Part shown: piece after piece, positions 47,531 through 57,800 of the stretch | Layout: the number at the start of each line of letters is the position of its first letter | How positions within the stretch are numbered: position 1 is the first letter of the stretch | NCBI GenBank assembly: GCA_032718475.1 | Contig: JAUCBJ010004465.1 | Location: 1-64,000, forward strand | Direction of reading: 5' to 3' | Source of the DNA: Nemertoderma westbladi | Taxonomy: Eukaryota; Xenacoelomorpha; Nemertodermatida; Nemertodermatidae | Length of the DNA: 64,000 nt | Notes under the pieces: generated by a model | Told to the model about the DNA's origin: nothing | Databases searched by the model: none | What the model saw: only the letters and a program-made list of their open reading frames with translations | Program-made: the position numbers and the translations under genes

Positions 47531-48953
47531 ACTTCCGGTTCACAGGTACTGAATTGAATCCGACTTCTGGTACACAGATACTGCATTGAATCATACTTCC
47601 GGTTCACAGGCACTGCATTGAATCCTACTTCCGGTACACAGGTACTGCATTGAATCCTACTTCCGGTACACAGGTACTGCATTGAATACTACTTCCGGTT
47701 CACAGGTACTGCATTGAATCCTACTTCCGGTACACAGGTACTGCATTGAGTCCTACTTCCGGTTCACAGGTACTGCATTGAATCCTACCTCCGGTACACA
47801 GGAACTGAATTGAATCCTACTTCCGGTTCATAGGTACTGCATTGAATCATACTTATGGTATACAGGTACTGTACTGCATTGAATCCTACTTCCGGTACAC
47901 AGATACTGCATTGAATCCTACTTCCGGTACACAGGTACTGCATTGAATCATACTTCCGGTATACAGGTACTGTACTGTATTGAATCCCACTTCCGGAACA
48001 CATGTACTGCATTGAATCCTACTTCCGGTACACAGGTACTGCATTGAATCCTACTTCCGGTTCACAGCTACTGCATTGAACCCTACTTCCGGTTCACAGG
48101 TACTGCATTGAATCATACTTCCGGTACACAGGTACTGCATTGAATCCTACTTCCGGTACACAGGTACTGCATTGAATCCTACTTCCGGTACACAGGCACT
48201 TCATTGAATCCTACTTCCGGTTCATAGGTACTGCATTGAATCATACTTCTGGTATACAGGTACTGTACTGCATTGAATCCTACTTCCGGTACACAGGTAC
48301 TGCATTGAATCCTACTTCCGGTACACAGGTACTGCATTGAATCCTACTTCCGGTTCACAGGTACTGAATTGAATCCTACTTCTGGTACACAGATACTGCA
48401 TTGAATCATACTTCCGGTTCACAGGCACTGCATTGAATCCTACTTTCGGTACACAGGTACTGCATTGAATCCTACTTCCGGTACACAGGTACTGCATTGA
48501 ATCCTACTTCCGGTACACAGGTACTGCATTGAATCCTACTTCCGGTTCACAGGTACTGAATTGAATCCTACTTCTGGTACACAGATACTGCATTGAATCA
48601 TACTTCAGGTTCACAGGCACTGCATTGAATCCTACTTCCGGTACACAGATACTGCATTGAATCCTACTTCCGGTACACAGGTACTGCATTGAATCATACT
48701 TCCGGTATACAGGTACTGTACTGTATTGAATCCTTCTTCCGGAACACATGTACTGCATTGAATCCTACTTCCGGTACACAGGTACTGCATTGAATCCTAC
48801 TTCCGGTACACAGCTACTGCATTGAACCCTACTTCCGGTTCACAGGTACTGCATTGAATCATACTTCCGGTACACAGGTACTGCATTGAATCCTACTTCC
48901 GGTACACAGCTACTGCATTGAATCCTACTTCCGGTTCACAGGTACTGCATTGA
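47531..48953. repeat. 32-bp minisatellite, exon-proximal B-type block
   Basis: About 44 units in the GGTACACAGG and GGTTCACAGG forms, with some 37-bp variants. The array runs straight into the exon. Its final unit supplies TTCCGGTTCACAG, the acceptor (AG at 48940-48941), and GTACTGCATTGA, the first 12 exon bases (48942-48953). Only after that does the sequence leave the repeat. Confidence 0.97.
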
Positions 48954-49122
48954 GAGAGCAGCTGTCCACACTGCTCATATATTTACCACAGTTTCCGACG
49001 TTACTGGTTTTGAGGCGGAACATCTATTAAAGCGAAAACCCGACTTTATCACACCGAATGGACTCAACCTTAAGCTATTCCCTAACATCAATGAGATACA
49101 GGAACTCCACACTGAAGCTAAG
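48942..49122 (+). CDS. GYS: Glycogen synthase, internal exon 2 of window
   Basis: One base completes the split Arg codon and 60 codons follow, beginning [38 protein letters not shown] is the hallmark region of GT3 glycogen synthases, contributing to the UDP-glucose/active-site cleft. The donor is GAAGCTAAG|GTCAGT at 49122/49123, phase 0. The 181-bp length fits the frame exactly. The acceptor and the first four codons lie inside the last unit of the 32-bp array. The acceptor has only a short pyrimidine stretch (CCTACTTCCGGTTCACAG). Confidence 0.97.
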
Positions 49123-49485
49123 GTCAGTTAATACGGTTCTAAAACTCTCTTACTTTATTCCCATGTCAAAAAGTTATTACATTATTTAATTCTTCAAAAA
49201 AATACCTTTATTAGTGAATTATAAAGGAAGATGACGTATATAAGTTGCTCTTTCAATCCCGGCGGGATATAAAGTGTGATATTGAGATAATGCGAAAATG
49301 TTGGCAGACTTCTTTCGTACGCCAAACCATTTTATATTATAAGTCGAACTGCTCAATCAGCCACCGTAGGCTAATTAATTAAATGCCTAGTGGGGGTGGG
49401 GGGGAGGTCGATGTCCTGGAGTGGCACTTGTCCTCGGGTGGCCCTTGTTGTGATCTTATGTTATTATATATAGTTGTTATTTCAG
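49123..49485 (+). other. Glycogen synthase intron, 363 bp
   Basis: Ordinary AT-rich intron with GTCAGT donor and TTGTTATTTCAG acceptor. Nothing else recognised apart from a G-rich stretch near 49391-49408. Confidence 0.9.
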
Positions 49486-49643
49486 GATAAAATTAACGAC
49501 TTTGTCCAGGGACATTTCCATGGTAATATAACCTCCGATGCCAACGACACTCTGTATTTCTTCATTGCTGGACGATACGAGTTCATTAACAAGGGAGTAG
49601 ATATATTCCTCCAAGCTCTAGCTAAACTCGAAAAGATAATCAG
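49486..49643 (+). CDS. GYS: Glycogen synthase, internal exon 3 of window
   Basis: 52 codons plus two bases. [13 protein letters not shown] is nearly identical to the yeast enzyme, and [18 protein letters not shown] is the conserved GRYEFxNKG stretch of the family. It ends KLEKII plus AG of an Arg codon. Acceptor TTTCAG|GATAAA, donor ATCAG|GTTTGG (weak beyond GT). Phase 0 at the start and 2 at the end, consistent with both neighbours. Confidence 0.97.
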
Positions 49644-50019
49644 GTTTGGTTTATCACTGGTGTATATCAGTTGACTGTAATTTGTAAGCGGATCCATTCC
49701 GTTATACACTTCCTACCAATAAATGGGGGGTGAACTGATTTATCAATCAGTTAAGGGGGGGGGGGGGGGGGGGGTACACCCCCCTATGGACCTTTTTTGC
49801 AAATGGCTATAATTTCTGCTTGTGTGTAATTTTGTATATTTTATACCTTTCGGGGGATTAACATATGGCCAAAGATTGGGTTCAAAAAAAAAATTTTCAA
49901 ATTTGCGTCGCCCTCTAGCGGCCACCAGCGAAATTGTTAATTTCACTAAAAACACTACTAGTCTCACAATTTTGGGCGAAAATTTTCGAAACTTGGTTTT
50001 TCTGAATCAGCATCCTCGG

Positions 50020-50345
50020 CTCCACAAAACTTATCGGTTACATTTTTTATTTAGGTCTTAAATATTTTTTAAATATTATTAACTAATATTAATTATTACT
50101 TAATAGATATTAACTAATTTCAAGAAATTAATATGGCACAATTCAAAATTCTAACCGATAACTTTTGATCAAAACCCGAAAAGAAATCAAACAAAAAAAA
50201 AATTTCGAAAATTGGTTAAGAAATGGCTGAGTAGTAGTATTTTGAATGTGAAAAATACAATTCCGAGATAAACGCATTTAAAGTTTAAGAACAATATATT
50301 TCAAATGTTCCCGCTATTTTCAGTACTGGTATCTCCTTTTCTTTT
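50020..50345 (+). repeat. Dispersed repeat, copy 1
   Basis: Diverged direct match to 63096-63400. Shared blocks include CTCCACAAAA, ACCGATAACTTTT, GAGTAGTAGTATTTTGAA, TTCCGAGATAA and TTCCCGCTA-like ends. Family unknown. Confidence 0.7.
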
Positions 50346-50463
50346 CCCATTGGTTATCCCCTATCCATATTTTGTGATTTCTCAATGGATTTCATGAAAT
50401 TTGGTTCAAAAAAACCCCTACCCACTTTTAACAACCTGTTAAAATAATTTTAGAGTGCTTGCC

Positions 50464-50850
50464 AAAAAACACTTCGCGCAGCACGTGAACAAATTACATT
50501 TTGGCGTATTGATTTGATCGCATACTATTTCGTCATTTAGTAATAAATAGTCATGGAATAATGAGATAACCTTAAGAAACATTCAAAATTATATAAAAAT
50601 TTCCACATAATTTTATAATAAGCCTTTACACAGAACATTAAGCTTTGCGCAGCACGTGAAACCTTCGCGCAGCACGTGAGACATTTGCGCAGCAGGTGAA
50701 GGTTTCACGTAGCACTTAAATTCTTCATAAAGCACGTTAATTAATCGAGCACCTCGGAAAGCTTTTTGATCAGAATGAGAAGCCTTCACGCGGCACATGA
50801 AAAGTTCATGCTGCACATGAAGACTTCGCGCAGCACGTGAATTATTCTCA
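50464..50850. repeat. Degenerate tandem of GCGCAGCACGTGAA motifs
   Basis: At least eight imperfect copies of a motif of about 20 bp (CTTCGCGCAGCACGTGAA). Perfect CACGTG palindromes lie at 50482, 50653, 50673 and 50834. Copies at 50653, 50673 and 50693 (CAGGTG) are spaced exactly 20 bp. CACGTG is an E-box core, but repeat decay alone explains the cluster. Confidence 0.75.
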
Positions 50851-51039
50851 GAGCCTGCGGAATTAAAAAAAAATAAGTTTATGGTTGTTTCCCAGAATAA
50901 TTATTACTAGCTATTGTTATATGATGGTTCACATTTGTTATTACTAGTAGACAACTAGTCCATTAGACAACTGTTCAATATGTAATACAAAACTCACAAA
51001 TATCTATTAAATATATATTAATTAAAATTTGACGGACAT

Positions 51040-51235
51040 GTTGACAGACAGACAGACATACAAACAGACAGACAAACTGAGAGACAGACTGAGATACAGA
51101 CATAGTGATTAGATAATTCCAAATATTAAAACAGACATCGACATTAAGAAAAATCCTAACAGTAAACATTTCAGATTGCTTATTTTATGCCCTTTTTAAT
51201 ATTTCGATGGACAGACAGACAGACATACAGACGGA
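51040..51235. repeat. GACA-rich simple repeats
   Basis: Two imperfect (GACA)n stretches, about 51043-51105 and 51208-51236, within the candidate TTAA element. Confidence 0.85.
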
Positions 51236-51389
51236 AAACCAGCCATTACTCGAGAAGTAAAAGAGATCTCGCTAAGCCGTTTCCAGATTTGAAATCCGCA
51301 TTAAATTCTACTCTAGATGAAATAAAAAAACAAAAAATGAAAATTTTGACCTGAGGGGGGGTGTACCCCCCCCCCCCCCCCCCCCTTAA

Positions 51390-51804
51390 GGTATGCAGCC
51401 AATAAAGCCAACCACAGAATGGATGATGCAACAATGTTAGCCAAGGGGTGGTTTAACAACCCACATCAGGGGGCAGAGGCCAACATAGGCCCAATGGGAA
51501 ATAGGAATTGTGAGGCAAGTATAAGCCGACCAATGAGACAGCGCCACCAGACAATTTTAATTTTAATTTTTTTAAATTTAATTTCATACATAACCAAATA
51601 ATTGGAATGTACAGTAACAATGAATATTATAGGAAATGACATTGAGCAGACTGAGAATATAAACACAATAGACAATACAAAAAATACACAATACTGCATA
51701 ATAATAGGATTAGGTAATAGGAATATAACGAAAAAGAAAATAATATTAACATATTATGTAGTTGTGACTGCGATTAAAATATCAAATAAAGCGGTGTCTG
51801 TTAA
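51390..51804. other. Unassigned intron sequence before the 48-bp array
   Basis: AT-rich, with no repeat or coding similarity recognised. Confidence 0.6.
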
Positions 51805-54800
51805 ATTGTTAAGTTCTGAAGACCCTGATCTAATAGCGATACTTTCCTTACATTTGTTACGTTCTGAAGACCCTGATCTAATAGCGATAATTTCCTTACA
51901 TTTGTTAAGTTCTGATGACCCTGATCTAATAGCGATAATTTCCTTACATTTTTTAAGTTCTGAAGACCCTGATCTAATAGCGATAATTTCCTTACATTTG
52001 TTACGTTCTGAAGACCCTGATCTAATAGCGATAATTTCCTTACATTTGTTACGTTCTGAAGACCCTGATCTAATAGCGATAATTTCCTTACATTTGTTAC
52101 GTTCTGAAGACCCTGATCTAATAGCGATAATTTCTTTACATTTGTTACGTTCTGAAGACCCTGATCTAATAGCGATAATTTCTTTACATTTGTTACGTTC
52201 TGAAGACCCTGATCTAATAGCGATAATTTCCTTACATTTGTTACGTTCTGAAGACCCTGATCTAATAGCGATAATTTCCTTACATTTGTTACGTTCTGAA
52301 GACCCTGATCTAATAGCGATAATTTCCTTACATTTGTTACGTTCTGAAGACCCTGATCTAATAGCGATAATTTCCTTACATTTGTTAAGTTCTGAAGACC
52401 CTGATCTAATAGCGATAATTTCCTTACATTTGTTAAGTTCTGAAGACCCTGATCTAATAGCGATAATTTCCTTACATTTGTTAAGTTCTGAAGACCCTGA
52501 TCTAATAGCGATAATTTCTTTACATTTGTTACGTTCTGAAGACCCTGATGTAATAGCGATAATTTCCTTACATTTGTTACGTTCTGAAGACCCTGATCTA
52601 ATAGCGATAATTTCCTTACATTTGTTAAGTTCTGGTAGACCCTGATCTAATAGCGATAATTTCCTTACATTTGTTACGTTCTGAAGACCCTGATCTAATA
52701 GCGATAATTTCTTTACATTTGTTAAGTTCTGAAGACCCTGATCTAATAGCGATAATTTCCCTACATTTGTTAAGTTCTGAAGACCCTGATCTAATAGCGA
52801 TAATTTCCTTACATTTGTTACGTTCTGAAGACCCTGATCTAATAGCGATAATTTCTTTACATTTGTTAAGTTCTGAAGACCCTGATCTAATAGCGATAAT
52901 TTCTTTACATTTGTTAAGTTCTGAAGACCCTGATCTAATAGCGATAATTTCCTTACATTTGTTACTTTCTGAAGACCCTGGTCTAATAGCGATAATTTCC
53001 TTACATTTGTTAAGTTCTGAAGACCCTGATCTAATAGCGATAATTTCCTTACATTTGTTAAGTTCTGAAGACCCTGATCTAATAGCGATAATTTCCTTAC
53101 ATTTGTTACGTTCTGAAGACCCTGATCTAATAGCGATAATTTCTTTACATTTGTTAAGTTCTGAAGACCCTGATCTAATAGCGATAATTTCCCTACATTT
53201 GTTAAGTTCTGAAGACCCTGATCTAATAGCGATAATTTCCTTACATTTGTTACGTTCTGAAGACCCTGATCTAATAGCGATAATTTCCTTACATTTGTTA
53301 CGTTCTGAAGACCCTGGTCTAATAGCGATAATTTCCTTACATTTGTTAAGTTCTGATGACCCTGATCTAATAGCGATAATTTCTTTACATTTGTTACGTT
53401 CTGAAGACCCTGATGTAATAGCGATAATTTCCTTACATTTGTTACGTTCTGAAGACCCTGATCTAATAGAGATAATTTCCTTACATTTGTTAAGTTCTGA
53501 AGACCCTGATCTAATAGCGATAATTTCCTTACATTTGTTACGTTCTGAAGACCCTGATCTAATAGCGATAATTTCCTTACATTTGTTACGTTCTGAAGAC
53601 CCTGATCTAATAGCGATAATTTCCTTACATTTGTTACGTTCTGAAGACCCTGATCTAATAGCGATAATTTCTTTACATTTGTTACGTTCTGAAGACCCTG
53701 ATCTAATAGCGATAATTTCCTTACATTTGTTACGTTCTGAAGACCCTGATCTAATAGCGATAATTTCTCTACATTTGTTAAGTTCTGAAGACCCTGATCT
53801 AATAGCGATAATTTCTTTACATTTGTTAAGTTCTGATGACCCTGATCTAATAGCGATAATTTCCTTACATTTGTTACGTTCTGAAGACCCTGATCTAATA
53901 GCGATAATTTCCCTACATTTGTTAAGTTCTGAAGACCCTGATCTAATAGCGATAATTTCCTTACATTTGTTAAGTTCTGAAGACCCTGATCTAATAGCGA
54001 TAATTTCTTTACATTTGTTAAGTTCTGAAGACCCTGATCTAATAGCGATAATTTCTTTACATTTGTTACGTTCTGAAGACCCTGATCTAATAGCGATAAT
54101 TTCTTTACATTTGTTACGTTCTGAAGACCCTGATCTAATAGCGATAATTTCTCTACATTTGTTAAGTTCTGAAGACCCTGATCTAATAGCGATAATTTCC
54201 TTACATTTGTTAAGTTCTGAAGACCCTGATCTAATAGCGATAATTTCCTTACATTTGTTAAGTTCTGAAGACCCTGATCTAATAGCGATAATTTCCTTAC
54301 ATTTGTTAAGTTCTGAAGACCCTGATCTAATAGCGATAATTTCCTTACATTTGTTAAGTTCTGAAGACCCTGATCTAATAGCGATAATTTCCTTACATTT
54401 GTTACGTTCTGAAGACCCTGATCTAATAGCGATAATTTCTCTACATTTGTTAAGTTCTGAAGACCCTGATCTAATAGCGATAATTTCTTTACATTTGTTA
54501 AGTTCTGATGACCCTGATCTAATAGCGATAATTTCCTTACATTTGTTACGTTCTGAAGACCCTGATCTAATAGCGATAATTTCTCTACATTTGTTAAGTT
54601 CTGAAGACCCTGATCTAATAGCGATAATTTCTTTACATTTGTTAAGTTCTGATGACCCTGATCTAATAGCGATAATTTCCTTACATTTGTTACGTTCTGA
54701 AGACCCTGATCTAATAGCGATAATTTCCCTACATTTGTTAAGTTCTGAAGACCCTGATCTAATAGCGATAATTTCCTTACATTTGTTAAGTTCTGAAGAC

Positions 54801-57800
54801 CCTGATCTAATAGCGATAATTTCTTTACATTTGTTAAGTTCTGAAGACCCTGATCTAATAGCGATAATTTCTTTACATTTGTTACGTTCTGAAGACCCTG
54901 ATCTAATAGCGATAATTTCTTTACATTTGTTACGTTCTGAAGACCCTGATCTAATAGCGATAATTTCTCTACATTTGTTAAGTTCTGAAGACCCTGATCT
55001 ATTAGCGATAATTTCCTTACATTTGTTAAGTTCTGAAGACCCTGATCTAATAGCGATAATTTCCTTACATTTGTTAAGTTCTGAAGACCCTGATCTAATA
55101 GCGATAATTTCCTTACATTTGTTACGTTCTGAAGACCCTGATCTAATAGCGATAATTTCTCTACATTTGTTAAGTTCTGAAGACCCTGATCTAATAGCGA
55201 TAATTTCTTTACATTTGTTAAGTTCTGATGACCCTGATCTAATAGCGATAATTTCCTTACATTTGTTACGTTCTGAAGACCCTGATCTAATAGCGATAAT
55301 TTCTCTACATTTGTTAAGTTCTGAAGACCCTGATCTAATAGCGATAATTTCTTTACATTTGTTAAGTTCTGATGACCCTGATCTAATAGCGATAATTTCC
55401 TTACATTTGTTACGTTCTGAAGACCCTGATCTAATAGCGATAATTTCCCTACATTTGTTAAGTTCTGAAGACCCTGATCTAATAGCGATAATTTCCTTAC
55501 ATTTGTTAAGTTCTGAAGACCCTGATCTAATAGCGATAATTTCTTTACATTTGTTAAGTTCTGAAGACCCTGATCTAATAGCGATAATTTCTTTACATTT
55601 GTTAAGTTCTGAAGACCCTGATCTAATAGCGATAATTTCCTTACATTTGTTACGTTCTGAAGACCCTGATCTAATAGCGATAATTTCCTTACATTTGTTA
55701 CGTTCTGAAGACCCTGATCTAATAGCGATAATTTCCTTACATTTGTTACGTTCTGAAGACCCTGATCTAATAGCGATAATTTCCTTACATTTGTTACGTT
55801 CTGAAGACCCTGATCTAATAGCGATAATTTCCTTACATTTGTTACGTTCTGAAGACCCTGATCTAATAGCGATAATTTCCTTACATTTGTTACGTTCTGA
55901 AGACCCTGATCTAATAGCGATAATTTCCTTACATTTGTTACGTTCTGAAGACCCTGATCTAATAGCGATAATTTCCTTACATTTGTTAAGTTCTGAAGAC
56001 CCTGATCTAATAGCGATAATTTCCTTACATTTGTTACGTTCTGAAGACCCTGATCTAATAGCGATAATTTCCTTACATTTGTTAAGTTCTGAAGACCCTG
56101 ATCTAATAGCGATAATTTCCTTACATTTGTTAAGTTCTGAAGACCCTGATCTAATAGCGATAATTTCCTTACATTTGTTAAGTTCTGAAGACCCTGATCT
56201 AATAGCGATAATTTCTTTACATTTGTTACGTTCTGAAGACCCTGATCTAATAGCGATAATTTCCTTACATTTGTTACGTTCTGAAGACCCTGATCTAATA
56301 GCGATAATTTCCTTACATTTGTTAAGTTCTGAAGACCCTGATCTAATAGCGATAATTTCCTTACATTTGTTAAGTTCTGAAGACCCTGATCTAATAGCGA
56401 TAATTTCCTTACATTTGTTACGTTCTGAAGACCCTGATCTAATAGCGATAATTTCCTTACATTTGTTACGTTCTGAAGACCCTGATCTAATAGCGATAAT
56501 TTCCTTACATTTGTTACGTTCTGAAGACCCTGATCTAATAGCGATAATTTCCTTACATTTGTTACGTTCTGAAGACCCTGATCTAATAGCGATAATTTCC
56601 TTACATTTGTTAAGTTCTGAAGACCCTGATCTAATAGCGATAATTTCCTTACATTTGTTAAGTTCTGAAGACCCTGATCTAATAGCGATAATTTCCTTAC
56701 ATTTGTTACGTTCTGAAGACCCTGATCTAATAGCGATAATTTCCTTACATTTGTTACGTTCTGAAGACCCTGATCTAATAGCGATAATTTCCTTACATTT
56801 GTTACGTTCTGAAGACCCTGATCTAATAGCGATAATTTCCTTACATTTGTTACGTTCTGAAGACCCTGATCTAATAGCGATAATTTCTTTACATTTGTTA
56901 CGTTCTGAAGACCCTGATCTAATAGCGATAATTTCCTTACATTTGTTACGTTCTGAAGACCCTGATCTAATAGCGATAATTTCCTTACATTTGTTACGTT
57001 CTGAAGACCCTGATCTAATAGCGATAATTTCCTTACATTTGTTACGTTCTGAAGACCCTGATCTAATAGCGATAATTTCCTTACATTTGTTAAGTTCTGA
57101 AGACCCTGATCTAATAGCGATAATTTCCTTACATTTGTTAAGTTCTGAAGACCCTGATCTAATAGCGATAATTTCCTTACATTTGTTAAGTTCTGAAGAC
57201 CCTGATCTAATAGCGATAATTTCTTTACATTTGTTACGTTCTGAAGACCCTGATCTAATAGCGATAATTTCCTTACATTTGTTACGTTCTGAAGACCCTG
57301 ATCTAATAGCGATAATTTCCTTACATTTGTTAAGTTCTGAAGACCCTGATCTAATAGCGATAATTTCCTTACATTTGTTACGTTCTGAAGACCCTGATCT
57401 AATAGCGATAATTTCCTTACATTTGTTAAGTTCTGAAGACCCTGATCTAATAGCGATAATTTCCTTACATTTGTTAAGTTCTGAAGACCCTGATCTAATA
57501 GCGATAATTTCCTTACATTTGTTACGTTCTGAAGACCCTGATCTAATAGCGATAATTTCTTTACATTTGTTAAGTTCTGAAGACCCTGATCTAATAGCGA
57601 TAATTTCTTACATTTGTTAAGTTCTGAAGACCCTGATCTAATAGCGATAATTTCCTTACATTTGTTACGTTCTGAAGACCCTGATCTAATAGCGATAATT
57701 TCCTTACATTTGTTAAGTTCTGAAGACCCTGATCTAATAGCGATAATTTCCTTACATTTGTTAAGTTCTGAAGACCCTGATCTAATAGCGATAATTTCCT

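Larger units (their letters stand above)
134..48941 (+). other. Giant intron of glycogen synthase
   Basis: The GT donor is at 134-135 and the AG acceptor at 48940-48941, phase 2. At 48.8 kb the intron consists almost wholly of a 32-bp minisatellite (about 12 kb in five blocks) and retroelements inserted into it or into each other. No host exon was recognised inside. The two flanking exons join in frame to give the conserved [10 protein letters not shown] stretch, so they are adjacent in the mRNA despite the distance. Confidence 0.92.
49751..51389. mobile_element. Candidate TTAA-flanked DNA element with poly-G inverted termini
   Basis: Left end: TTAA, 20 G, TACACCCCCC (49751-49784). Right end is its reverse complement: GGGGGGGTGTA, 20 C, TTAA (51355-51389). 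The 20-base homopolymers match in length on both sides, and short weaker similarity continues inward (TATGGACC against TCAGGTCA). TTAA duplication with G/C-rich terminal inverted repeats is the piggyBac pattern. The 1.6-kb interior has no transposase-like ORF, so it would be a non-autonomous element. Confidence 0.6.
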
